64,000 bases of DNA. Origin: Brachionus plicatilis. Taxonomy: Eukaryota > Rotifera > Eurotatoria > Ploima > Brachionidae. Positions within the stretch are counted from its first letter, which is position 1. Every line of letters starts with the position of its first letter. Below, piece after piece: positions 1-9,590 of the stretch. Below the pieces are notes generated by a model. That model was not told where the DNA came from. It did no database searches and saw nothing but the letters and a program-made list of their open reading frames with translations. A program made the position numbers and the translations under genes. The stretch is taken from the NCBI GenBank assembly GCA_010279815.1, contig QEOQ01000444.1, positions 372,001-436,000 on the forward strand, written 5' to 3'.

Positions 1-506
1 GATTCAGCCATTTTGTCCGTAAAGCATTCATTAATCAGCTCATATTTTATGTTTCTATTTATTTTTGAGCTATCAATTTTGAATTTAGCTGGATCTACAA
101 GAATGTAATTTTCAATGAATGGAAACATGTTCATTAGTACGGCCATGTGGATGCCGGGCGCTGCTCCAGCGTAGACAAAAATGAATTTTTCTCTATTCTC
201 TCTCTCAATTGTTTCATTTAGGCACAATGTTAAAAACTCAATTTCCGATAAAAGGAGCTTTCGCTGGCCAAAATGAAAAGTGCTCTTGTCTTCGTTTTTT
301 CTTCTTCTGTACTTTTCGCTTGTGGATCTTTCGTCAATAATTCTGTTTTTGGCCGAAAACTGCTCTTCTGAATAATAAAAGTTTTTGTTTTGCAAACAAT
401 GTGGATTAAAAAACTTTTCATTTTGCTCACTTAATTCAAAGTTGTGTCGAGTTTTTTTATTTTTTTCATCATTCGCATCACTAAAAATTTCTTTTCTTTT
501 CGGCAT
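1..506 (-). CDS. VP39-like cap 2'-O-methyltransferase (PARP_regul-like), N-terminal part, runs off window
   Basis: An uninterrupted frame starts at ATG 506 and is still open at base 1, giving about 168 residues. Residues 1-75 are charged and low in complexity. Then comes FGQRKLLLSEIEFL (79-92), followed by a SAM-binding motif VYAGAAPGIH (111-120) and ILVDPAKF (135-142). The order GQxKLLL, then a G-A-A-P-G-x-H glycine loop, then a strand ending in Asp is the N-terminal half of the VP39 cap (nucleoside-2'-O-)methyltransferase fold. In poxviruses that protein also serves as the poly(A) polymerase processivity subunit, and relatives occur in other large DNA viruses and some eukaryotes. The catalytic Lys/Asp/Lys/Glu half lies off-window. 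No promoter was recognised upstream. It could be a host gene of the family or a captured viral gene; no other viral-looking gene was recognised in the window. Family call fairly sure from motifs alone. Confidence 0.72.
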   Translation of the reverse strand, partial: MPKRKEIFSDANDEKNKKTRHNFELSEQNEKFFNPHCLQNKNFYYSEEQFSAKNRIIDERSTSEKYRRRKNEDKSTFHFGQRKLLLSEIEFLTLCLNETIERENREKFIFVYAGAAPGIHMAVLMNMFPFIENYILVDPAKFKIDSSKINRNIKYELINECFTDKMAE

Positions 507-1448
507 CTTTTAACGATAAAATGTTTGCTCATGAAATTTAAAAATTAAAGCTGTGTCCTACAGCGATTAAAAAAGTATATATAGAAAATAAATATTTATT
601 TTATCTTGTCTCTTTTTTAATTAAGAGCTAAAATTTTGAATTTGTAGATAAATTTTTTTTTTTCAATATTTTTTATTTTCTTAGAAAATGAACTATTTAT
701 TTGATTCGCCTAATATAATGCAACAAATGAAGCTTATTGTCTCGAAATTATATTTTAAACTAATATAATATAATAGAATAATAGATAAAAAATCACAAGT
801 ATTTTATTGGGTCTTGTGATCATAACAAGAAGAATGCGAAAAAAATGATAAAAAAATTAGCTAAATAATTAAAATTTCATTTTTTTTTATGCAGCAAATG
901 TTTTTATTCAATTCAAAATTTTGGCTTTGTCAAGATTGAGGACTCTAAGTAATCAATCTGGTTACTTCTAGCAATAAATGCCATTCCAAATAGCATTTAT
1001 TGTTGAAATACGGATATTTTTTTTTGAGAAAAAAAATTTATCAAAATTTTCCTTCACAAATTTATTACGAGAATAGCACTTTTAAAATAGCATTGCCTAA
1101 TTCTATCAATATACTATGTATTTTACGTTAATTTACTTTATTTTGCCAATTAATATTCCAAATTACACCAAAAACTACGCAAAATATTTTACTTTTTGGT
1201 CCTTTTTGTTTCACCTTAATTATCGTATTTTAACGAAAATTTAGGTAAAACTATGCATAAACCATGCGTCATACACACTGTAAAATTGGTAATCTGTAAA
1301 TTAATGTCAAATGATTCTAATGTCAAAAAAAAAGAATGCCAAAATATTTTATTGTCAAAAAATAATTTAAGAAAATAATGCTAAATTGAATTATTGCTAA
1401 TATTCAAAATAAGAAAATAAAGTCCAAAAAATTTAATGATAAAGTAAT
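507..1448. other. AT-rich intergenic DNA
   Basis: Homopolymer-rich A/T sequence with no open frame of note on either strand and no repeat ends that I could pair. It holds the 5' side of the methyltransferase gene at the left edge. Confidence 0.6.
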
Positions 1449-1800
1449 CTAATTCCATTTTAAAAAAATGATAAAAAAATCAATTTTAAGAAAAAATAAA
1501 AGCAAATAAGAAATTCTAAAGATAACTCTGAGTCTCACCGTATTTGTGCAATCCATGAACCACTCTTCACTATCGCTCATTATTTTTAAGCATTGGTCGT
1601 CCAGAAAAATAATGATTTTTTTTATCTGGACTTTTGTTGACATAGCTCAAAAATTGATTTTTGTCAGTTGTAAGTGAATACTCACCATCAATTACAAGCT
1701 CAGCAAAGACGTTTGAAAATTTGGAATTGTAGGAAATTTTTTTCCTCTTTTTAATGGAGCGTGTTAGCAATTCTTTTGAATGGGGGAAAGTTGGCCGCAG
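1449..1800 (-). pseudogene. MULE transposase fragment (N-terminal to catalytic-core start)
   Basis: Reading down the minus strand, one frame gives LTRSIKKRKK...FAELVIDGEYSLTTDKNQFLSYV. A second frame then gives IIIFLDDQCLKI...SEEWFMDCTN. This order (R-S-I-x-R, a T-T-D-x-x-x-F-L-x-Y block, an I-I-F strand, then W-F-x-D) is the start of the MULE transposase domain, where the W-F-M-D-G Asp is the first catalytic acid. Here the expected Gly after the Asp is Cys. The change of frame between the blocks and the loss of the rest mark it as a relic. No terminal repeats were identified. Confidence 0.55.
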
Positions 1801-1863
1801 TCATTTTTTTGGAACTATTTGTTCTACCAATTGACTTTGAGTATTGTTGTAACATTTTTTTAT

Positions 1864-2070
1864 TTATTTTGTTATGTCTCCTGTAACCTCTTTTTTTAGA
1901 TCTTGAGATGATTTGAGTAAAACGATCTCGGAGTCTGTCAACGAATCATGGTAATACTTTCCATTTTGCTTCACTACTTTTATTCTGTTTAATACGAATA
2001 CTGGTAAAGCATTTGGTTTCACTAAAAATATATCTCGCTGAAGATTCTTTATTGTCAGTTCTCCACCCAT
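1864..2070 (-). CDS. Short unrecognised ORF beside MULE fragment
   Basis: A 68-residue frame beginning MGGELTIKNLQRDIF. It has a mixed hydrophobic and charged composition with no membrane segment or metal-binding pattern. It lies directly upstream, on the same strand, of the MULE relic, and may be another piece of the same dead element. I do not recognise the family. Confidence 0.3.
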   Translation of the reverse strand: MGGELTIKNLQRDIFLVKPNALPVFVLNRIKVVKQNGKYYHDSLTDSEIVLLKSSQDLKKEVTGDITK

Positions 2071-2090
2071 ATCGAAAATTTTTATATATA

Positions 2091-2156
2091 CAGTACTGAT
2101 TCGTCAAGTGGAATTTACGTAAAATACGGTAAATTCCACTTGAAGAATCAGTACTG
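2091..2156. mobile_element. 66-bp palindromic TA-flanked mini-MITE (Tc1/mariner-like ends)
   Basis: Begins CAGTACTGATTC and ends with its complement GAATCAGTACTG. The arms pair almost perfectly (TCAAGTGGAATTTAC against GTAAATTCCACTTGA) around a loop of about ten bases, with TA on both sides (2089-2090 and 2157-2158). The ends and the internal TTTACGTAAAA match the larger ACGTAAA elements at 22147, 40087, 43379 and 45752, so this looks like a minimal member of that family. Confidence 0.7.
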
Positions 2157-2254
2157 TAATTATGAGATGAGAGTTTTTTATATTTTCGATTCCGAAATTA
2201 CTGGCAATATGTATTATTATATCTTGATTCATTTTTAGATATAATGGTTTACTT

Positions 2255-3050
2255 ATTATTTTTCTTTTTTTTATTTATTTGTTTTCTGTACCGAGCTAAA
2301 GCTCCTTTAGAATAAGTTAAAAAATAAAATAAAAATAAAATTAAAGTAAATAAAATCAGATAAAAAAAAGAATCAAAATAAAGTAAATAAGCTATAAAAA
2401 TGAAAGTTGAAAAGACATAGATTGGAATAGATTGTTCAAGTATCAGGAAAAAAAGAAGAAATAGTAAGGTAGCAATTACACAATGGAGTTGGGTATTCAA
2501 TATATCTTGATTCGAAACCTTCTTTGTATTCCTTCACCAGTCTTACAACCAATGGAATAGAATGACTCAGTCCTGTCCCAACATATCTCTCACTCAATTC
2601 AAAAAGCCGATTCGAGACTTTTAGTAATTTTAGTTTATTAAAAGCCTCATGATGCACGATGTTGGAGGGAGTATCATATTTTAACTTAAGAATAGATCTG
2701 ACTGCTGTATTCTGAATTGCTTGTAGTTTTTTGATATTATTTTCTGAAAATGAATTTAAGCAAGGAAAAGAATAGTCTAAAATTGATCCGACTAAAGATT
2801 TATATAAATTTCCTAGTGTGTTTTGATTAAGACCCCATTTTTTGTTTGACAATATCTTAATAATATTTAGCCTTTTATTGCAGCGTTCTTTAATTTCGTC
2901 TACCAGTATATTAAAGTTTAACTTAGAATCAAATTTAATACCAAGAAACTTGATTTCTTTTTGGTTCACTATTCTGTTTCCATAAATTTTTAAGTTTAGA
3001 TTATCACTCTCTTTTTTGTACCTAGAAAAGACTACTGAATATTTTGGGAA
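2255..3050 (-). pseudogene. 5'-truncated non-LTR retrotransposon: RT C-terminus plus 3' tail
   Basis: From about 3048 to 2436 the minus strand encodes the part after the RT catalytic core of a Jockey/CR1-like LINE: LKIYGNRIVNQKEIKFLGIK, then RCNKRLNIIKILSNKKWGL, LYKSLVGSILDYSFP and NTAVRSILKLKYDTP. It is followed by a short tail (about 2330-2270) containing GGAGCTTTAGCTCGGTACAG and an A/T-rich AAATAAAT end. A near-identical tail follows the LINE fragment at 50618-50665 on the other strand. The piece is therefore a 3'-complete, 5'-truncated insertion. Frame ends at 2436; no stops inside the RT part. Confidence 0.75.
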
Positions 3051-4425
3051 AATTAAAATTTAAATTATGTAAATAAGCGGTTTCTATTTCTTGATTATTA
3101 ATAATCAAAAACTTTTAATTTAATCAAATAATTTAATCAAAAAAATTTTGTCATTGCTTTCATTAGCACTAGCTTCTTTAATTTTTATTCGGCAATAATT
3201 TTTTTATTTAAAAATAAGACATTAATTTCCTAAATATTAAATTGACATTAGATTTATTTAGCATTAGATTAAAGTAAATCGTAAAATTTAATAAGCTTTC
3301 ACACAAGCTTATCTCTAAGACTTTAGCCTAACCACAGTAAACACATATTTATTAAACACACATTGCATAATGGATAAAAATTTAAGATTATTTTTTTTAT
3401 TAAAGCACAAAAATAGTTTTTAATGCTTTATTTGTAAAAATCTCTTGAATTATCAATTTTCAATTAAAATTACAAACTTTTTATATATTTATATTTTTTA
3501 AAGAGTTAATTGGTTACCCACAGATAAAACACTGTTACCCACAGTTTAGAAATTTTTTAACAGAAATCACTGTTTGACACAATTTTTATGTGCCTAACAG
3601 GAAATTAAAATACCATTATATTTATTTTATAATGAATTTTAAACACAGATTTTGATTAAAAAAAAATTTTATTAAATAAATAAAATTTTAAAGTCTTAAA
3701 GTAATTATTATTAAATCTATTAATATTTGGCTAAACAATTTACCCGCTATTTTTGGTCTACCTTTGATTATGATTGATCGCGATTACCTAAGTTGCATTA
3801 TCTTCGCTTTGTTTTTTTAAATCTATTTATCTAAAAAAAATCTGAGGTTTTTTTTATTTATTTTTTAAAACCATCGGCATTTTAATTTGAATGAATTAGC
3901 ATATTTTGATAAAATTGTAAAAAAAACTGTGTTTAAAATTTTTTGAAATTATTTTATTATTTTATTATTATTTAAAAAACTGCGCTCAAAAGTTATGTTA
4001 TGATGAAAAGTTTTTTAAAAAAATTAAAATTTCTGTGTAAAAAAGTTTTTGCTAAATGAATTTCTGTGATTATTAAATTGATTATTCAATAATTTTATTT
4101 TCATAATTAAAATTATTAAGTGTTGACTGTAGGAATATTCATCATATTTTCACTTAACACTTGAACTGAGCATTTAATTTCTAAATTTTGATAAAAACAG
4201 TTAAATTTTTTTTTTTTTAAATAAAAAATTTTTAAAAATAATGCCACAAAAAAAAACCCACTTAATTTCAGTCTCACCAGTTTGTTAATCCGGATACTAA
4301 GAAAATATTTATTTATATCAATTTTTAATAAAATATGATTTATCGAATTTGATATTTGACTACAGATAAACTTTTACTTAATTGTATTCTTTTTTAGGCA
4401 CATTAAAAATTTCTTCTAATCAAAA
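3051..4425. other. AT-rich non-coding region upstream of the Asteroid-like gene
   Basis: No coding signal. A polypyrimidine tract ending in AG at about 4398 (TTCTTTTTTAG) lies 28 bases before the next ATG, so the Asteroid-like gene may have a non-coding first exon somewhere in this stretch. GTTACCCACAG occurs twice near 3515-3545. Confidence 0.4.
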
Positions 4426-6096
4426 ATGGGCTTTTACAAAATCGAGGCCTATATTGATAGACTTTACAATTCGAGCAAAAGAAACCTTGTTTTTCGTCAA
4501 ATTAAACTTGATGAAATTAAGTTTTTAATCGATGGTATGCAGTTGACATACATGATAATGTTCTGCTATCAAAATGGCCAGTATGGTGGAAATTACGACA
4601 CATTTTATGAATATTTAATAAAGTTCTTTACCAAACTAAAGCCTTCAATTCATTTAATAGTATTCAAGTCGGAAAAAGAGAATGATTCTAAACAAAGACT
4701 GAAAATGGAAAGATATGCCCAAGACTTGAATCAGAATGCGTCTTTTGAAATTGATAAGTTAAAATGCAATCCTGGCTTATTCAATAAGTCGGTAATTATT
4801 CAAGCTATCAAAGATTTGAATATATCTTATCTTGAAACTAATAGTAATGAATTTTTAGCTTATTATGCCAATGGTTTTAATTCGACTCAAAGTTTTTATA
4901 CAATTTTTTCAAAAGATAGCTACTATAATGTTTACGATTTGCAAAAAGGATTTTTTAGTTGGTCTTATGGTATGGAATTAATGAAGAAATTTGAGCAATT
5001 TGATGACAATACTTCTCTTCCAATCTTTTATCTATGTGATTTTTTAAATTTTGTACGGCTTAAACATGAGAGTTGGATTTATTTTTGTATTTTAAATGGA
5101 GACAAGGATAAAATAGAGAGAAATTTAGAATTTATAGGATCTAAAAAATTTGATTACTTACTAGATTCAATGCGAACGTTCGAATTTAGAAACTTGAGAA
5201 ATAATTTTCGGAACATACGAAAATTTTATTCTTTTGACATGCTACAAATAATTGATAAATTTATCAAAAATCTCAAATTCGAATTAGAATATTGCTTTAA
5301 AAAATATGAGTTTGATGTAAATTTGCGGTATATTGAAAGTCTAAAAATGAACAAACAAAAATTAATGCCATGCTTGATAGAGGATGCTGATCAGTCCAGT
5401 GTTTTTGACTCAGTAAATGTATTGTTAATTTTAGATGAAATTTTTTCTGTTTTATTTAAAGAAGGAGAAAGTGTAAAGCTTGTTTTCAGAGATAAAAATT
5501 TTAGCTTAATTGAAAAAGAATTTTTGACAAAAAATCCTAATAGTCGAAATATTTCTAATCTATTGGAATCAAAAGATGCTCCTGATAACATTAGAGCCTT
5601 ATTGGTAAGTTTATGTATGCTTGAGAAAGAACACGTGAATTTATTAAATGCTATTATTACAAATATGATGATAATTCATTTAAAAAAAGGCAGAATTTTA
5701 GATTTATGCTCCTCTAGAGATAATATCGGTGAAATAGGCACACATTTAGCTGAGAAATATGATCAAATATTAAAAAGAATAGATGAAACAAATTTTAATC
5801 ACGATACAATTAAATTAGTGCATTTGATAAACAAATTTCAAGCAATCTATTATGTGACGAATATTCTAAATAAATTAGTTAATCCGTCAGTTGAATGCAT
5901 TACAGTCAATCTTGTTTTGAATGGATATTTTGTCACCATGTATTTGAAATATTTGAATATTCGAAATGAAATCGACAAAATTATCAGTGAAAATAAGTTT
6001 TTGTCTGAATGCAAAAATCACTTATTCACTTTATTAAGTAATGTTAAAAATCACTACAATTGTTTACTTTTTAAACAGCTAGGAATTGATGAATAA
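4426..6096 (+). CDS. Asteroid/ASTE1-like protein (degenerate XPG/FEN1-type PIN nuclease)
   Basis: Single exon, 556 residues. Asteroid proteins share the XPG/FEN1 PIN nuclease fold; human ASTE1 acts in DNA double-strand-break end processing. The match rests on the start MGFYKIEAYI, the strand FLIDGMQL carrying the first acidic residue (Asp36), the family's GGNYDTF (54-60), then YAQDLNQ, and the later ETNSNEF (137-143) and SKDSYYNVYDL (162-172) in the positions of the E-x-D and D-x-D acidic pairs. The second members are Asn139 and Tyr166 instead of acids, so metal-dependent catalysis may be lost or changed. The C-terminal 350 residues are helical and rich in Leu/Lys/Asn. The start follows an AG-ending polypyrimidine tract by 28 bases, and AATAAA occurs shortly after the stop. 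Family fairly sure, activity uncertain. Confidence 0.75.
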   Translation: MGFYKIEAYIDRLYNSSKRNLVFRQIKLDEIKFLIDGMQLTYMIMFCYQNGQYGGNYDTFYEYLIKFFTKLKPSIHLIVFKSEKENDSKQRLKMERYAQDLNQNASFEIDKLKCNPGLFNKSVIIQAIKDLNISYLETNSNEFLAYYANGFNSTQSFYTIFSKDSYYNVYDLQKGFFSWSYGMELMKKFEQFDDNTSLPIFYLCDFLNFVRLKHESWIYFCILNGDKDKIERNLEFIGSKKFDYLLDSMRTFEFRNLRNNFRNIRKFYSFDMLQIIDKFIKNLKFELEYCFKKYEFDVNLRYIESLKMNKQKLMPCLIEDADQSSVFDSVNVLLILDEIFSVLFKEGESVKLVFRDKNFSLIEKEFLTKNPNSRNISNLLESKDAPDNIRALLVSLCMLEKEHVNLLNAIITNMMIIHLKKGRILDLCSSRDNIGEIGTHLAEKYDQILKRIDETNFNHDTIKLVHLINKFQAIYYVTNILNKLVNPSVECITVNLVLNGYFVTMYLKYLNIRNEIDKIISENKFLSECKNHLFTLLSNVKNHYNCLLFKQLGIDE

Positions 6097-6234
6097 GAAA
6101 ATTAGTTTCTAAAGATTATTTATTTTATTTAGATCAATGCTTTAATAAATTTGGGTTTTTTTAATTTTATTTTTTAATTAGAGACTAAATATATTTTTTA
6201 AAACTTATTTACTTTTGGATTAATAAGGTTGTCG

Positions 6235-7853
6235 CTACAAAGCGGAATTTCCGTCTTTTAGGAGATTTTTTAAATCATTTTTAGCGGAATTTAAAAAATA
6301 GTCAAAAAAAATAAATTGTTAAAAAACAAATAAATGTTAATTTAAATGTGAATAATATTTTTAAAAGGCATATGATTATCGCTTCAGTAAAAATAATTGA
6401 ATTAATCAGTAAATAAAATATTTTATTCAGTAGAAATGATTATCCCATCAGTAAATTTTATTCAGAAAATTATTTTCAGCAAAATTATTTTTTTAGCTAA
6501 TAATAATAACAATTTATTCAGCAAATTAATTAATAAAATCAGTAAAAATAAAACAGTAAAATAATTGAAATCTTTTCGTAAATTAATTGAACTAATTCAG
6601 TAAATTGACATAGTACTTTGGTATCAATTTAAAAAAAAAACTAAGTTACTATTTTGTTCATTTTATGTTTATTTAGTCTAAATTTTGTTTATAAAAGGAC
6701 TTTAAAATCATATAACTGGCTGAAGAAGTTCTGCTCGTAGCCTTTCTTTAAAAAGAAATAAAAAACTATTAAAGAAAATTTGATTTAAGTATCAAAGTCT
6801 GAGTTTACTATTCTTTCATTTTAGAATTCTATCATGGTGGAAGTTTTAATCCAAGATAACTCAGTTACGACATCATCTAGGCAGCGCATAAGTTATTATC
6901 CTAGCGATGATACTGACGTTGAAGCTGAAGAAATCGAGGCACCTGTTTTTAAGAAAACGCGTGGTGTTGGAAAAATATACGAATTTCAAGGCACTTTTGA
7001 AACGGAATCCGAAGCGCGTGGGCCTGGACGCCCGAAAAATACTAAAAGAGCACTCATCAAACAGTAATTTTACTGCCAGTTAACTAAAATTCAATAAATT
7101 TACTGAATAAATAAATATTTTTGCTATTTTTTTTTAGTTAATTTACTGAATTGGATTTATTGATTTAATAATATTATATTAACTGAACATTTAATTATTT
7201 TTTAAAAATTATTACTATTTTTTTGTATTATTTTACTGAATAAATTTTACTGCAGATTAAAATACTTTTGCTAAGAAAATTCAACAAATTTACTGAAAAA
7301 ATAAATATTTTTGCTATTTCTTTTTAATGAATTTACTGAAGTATATTTACTGATTAAATATATTATTTTATTGACCATATAATATTTTTTCATTTTAAAA
7401 AACTGTTTCAATTTGCTTTATGCCATACATTTTTATTTGGAAAATTTATTTCCAAAAATTATTAATATTTAAAAAATTGCTTGAGCAAAAATATCAAAAA
7501 TGAAAGTTTATTCGGTGGAATTAGAACGGACGGAAGTGGTCGAAATTTTTACCGAGTTTCAATCCTCTGATTAAAATCATTCTGAAAAAATTGTATTTCC
7601 GAAATCGGGTAATCCAATTAAAAAACTATATTAAAAAACTAAACCAAAGAAAATGAACTTTATAAAAATTAAGGTGTGTAATAATTTTTTGGTTCAGTGA
7701 GTCTTCACAAAATACGACAAATTGAAATCTATATTAAATTTTTTTTGCTTATTTTTTAAATTCCGCTAAAAATTAAATCAGTTTCGTCAGTTCCGTAAAT
7801 TAGTTCCGGCGGAATTTAAAAATCTACTAAAAGACGGAAATTGCGCTTTTTAG
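6235..7853. mobile_element. Non-autonomous MULE-like element with CAGTAAA subterminal arrays
   Basis: The outer ends are inverted: left CTACAAAGCGGAATTTCCG at 6235, right complement beginning CTAAAAAGCGCAATTTCCG from 7853. Further matching inward includes TTTTAGCGGAATTTAAAAAAT. Inside the ends, CAGTAAA and related TCAGTAAAT words repeat on the left (6390-6610), and their complement TTTACTGAAT repeats on the right (7070-7380), flanking one short gene. I could not find a clean 9-bp target duplication. Long inverted ends and the MULE-like ORF inside suggest a deletion derivative of a MULE. Confidence 0.6.
6834..7067 (+). CDS. Mini-MULE protein: transposase N-terminus joined to AT-hook tail
   Basis: 77 residues. 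It starts with an acidic, polar region, then PVFKKTRGVGKIYEFQGTF (residues about 37-55), which resembles the leader that precedes the FLYWCH finger in MULE transposases. It passes directly into an AT-hook, ARGPGRPKNTKRA (62-74), and a stop. In the larger MULE relics here (58197-58600 and 62030-62971) a similar GRPK motif is at the extreme C-terminus, so this looks like an internally deleted transposase that kept a DNA-binding tail. It could still be expressed, as it has no stops. A second protein of the same design is at 41006-41230. Confidence 0.55.
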   Translation: MVEVLIQDNSVTTSSRQRISYYPSDDTDVEAEEIEAPVFKKTRGVGKIYEFQGTFETESEARGPGRPKNTKRALIKQ

Positions 7854-8046
7854 TATGTGCTTTACGGAATTAAAAAAATTTTTCGATTTTTTTCGCGGAA
7901 TAACGGAATTCCGTTTCCCGCATTCCAGATTCTGCTTTTTAGGAAAAACCGATTAATAAAAATTTTTCTGTCTGTACGTCTGTATGATTGTTAACTAGAT
8001 TTTGGGATGTAATAACATTTGTTGTTTGAATTTTCTATAAAACAAC

Positions 8047-8417
8047 CAGAGTTGATCAAAAGTCAAACTTTAAAGTCAGAATTGTTAAAAGTCAAAGTCA
8101 GAGTCAAAGTCGACTTTGACTTTTTTAAACTTTAAAGTCTTAGCTTGGACTTTTATTTTAATAATTTAGACTTGAACTAGGCCGCCAAAAAAACTTGCTG
8201 GAACGGCAATCCATCTGTCAAGATCACAGTCATATGATTTTTTGCCGTTCCAGTCATATGATATTTTAGCGGCCTACTAAATAAGAACCTTTAGAAGCGC
8301 CGTTTATAGAAAAAAAATAAAAAAAAAAAGTTTTGATCCTGACTTGAAATAAATAAAATTTAAAGTCAGAGTTCAGACTTTACTTTGACTTAATGCTTTG
8401 ACTTTTGACCAACTCTG
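8047..8417. mobile_element. hAT-like MITE with AAGTC repeats and exact 8-bp target duplication
   Basis: Left end CAGAGTTGATCAAAAGTC at 8047, right end GACTTTTGACCAACTCTG finishing at 8417, flanked by an exact AAAACAAC duplication (8039-8046 and 8418-8425). The body is full of AAGTC/GACTT words. Related ends CAGAGTTGTTTAAAAGTC occur at 35480-35616, 54809, 55025 and 55290-55617, so it is a dispersed family. Confidence 0.8.
8178..8276. repeat. 99-bp palindrome nested in the MITE
   Basis: Opens TAGGCCGCCAAAA and closes TTTTAGCGGCCTA, with inner arms GGAACGGCAA and TTGCCGTTCC. CATATGAT occurs twice. It sits in the middle of the AAGTC MITE and is likely a second small insertion. No target duplication could be defined. 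Confidence 0.6.
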
Positions 8418-8509
8418 AAAACAACAAAAACTATGTTTTAACTCTTAAACAACTCTGATTTTTATACTTTTTCATATATTAAGAAATATTTAAAGTTCTA
8501 CAACACCGA

Positions 8510-9290
8510 CTATTTTCAACTTAAATGTCTATTATATGCCTCATTATGTAATATGTTGGAGGGAGTATCATATCTTAGTTTTAGTATAGAACGAACTGCT
8601 TAATTTTGGATTACTTCTAATCTTTTGATATTAGTTTCTGAAAGAGAGTTAAGACAAGGAAAAGAATAATCGAGAATAGATCCAATCAAAAACTTATAAA
8701 GGTTTCCTAAAGTGTTTAAGTCAAGGCCCCATTTTTTATTCGACAAGATTTTTATTAAATTTAGCCTTGAATTGCAACGTTCTTTAATTTCTTCTATCAT
8801 TGAAGAAAAGGTTAATTTAGAATCAAATCTAATACCTAGGAACTATATTTCTTTTAAGTTTTCGATTCTATTCCCATAAATCCTTAAATTAAACACAGAA
8901 CTTTCCTTATTATTTTTAGTAAAAATCATTGAGCAAGACTTTTCAACCGAAATCTTCATTTTCCACTTGAAAAGCCACTGTTCTAATTCAACTAAGTACT
9001 TATTCATCTTACTTTCTATATTTCCATTTTTTTTATAAATGAAAAAAGTGACAAGATCTTCTGCAAAGAGAAGTGAATATTCTTTATTAGATTTATTTCT
9101 TTTAGGAATATCATTAATAAATATACTAAATAATAAAGGACTAATTAAGTTAACTAAGCTACAGTTAAGAAATAATTTAATCCAATAAATTAAAAATGTC
9201 AAAAATAAGCAACATACTTTTTTCTTTCTATTAAAAGATTCGTCAACTTTTTGGATAAGGAAAAATAAATTATCTGCGGTTCTAGGCTAG
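8510..9290 (-). pseudogene. LINE reverse transcriptase C-terminal fragment, internally deleted
   Basis: Minus-strand pieces in the order of a Jockey/CR1-like RT: DNLFFLIQKVDESFNRKKKV (about 9280-9220), SPLLFSIFINDIP, then YSLLFAEDLV at the polymerase active-site box (FAED where F/YADD is normal), then RIYGNRIENLKEI and RCNSRLNLIKILSNKKWGL, ending in SILKLRYDTPSN. Compared with a full RT, the part between DESFNRKKK and FLNC is missing and frames change. It is closely related to the fragments at 2255-3050 and 50190-50350. Confidence 0.7.
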
Positions 9291-9590
9291 AAGTGGCCAT
9301 TTATAATTAAAGTTATTATTATCATTTAATTTATTTTCTTTATTAATTATGTTATAACCGCGAACCACCAGTTCCTAACAGATCCGAAAAAACATATTTC
9401 TTTTTTACGGTTTATATTTCAATTTTTTAAATTTACAAGTAAATTAAAATTTTGAGGGTCAAAATGGTCATTAAACAAGGAACAATTACTTAAAGAAACT
9501 ATTTTAACTTTGTTTCAATTTCATTAAGAAATATTTTTTCAAATTATTTTTTAAAACTAAATACTCTTTTAAATATAGTTGTATATAAAT

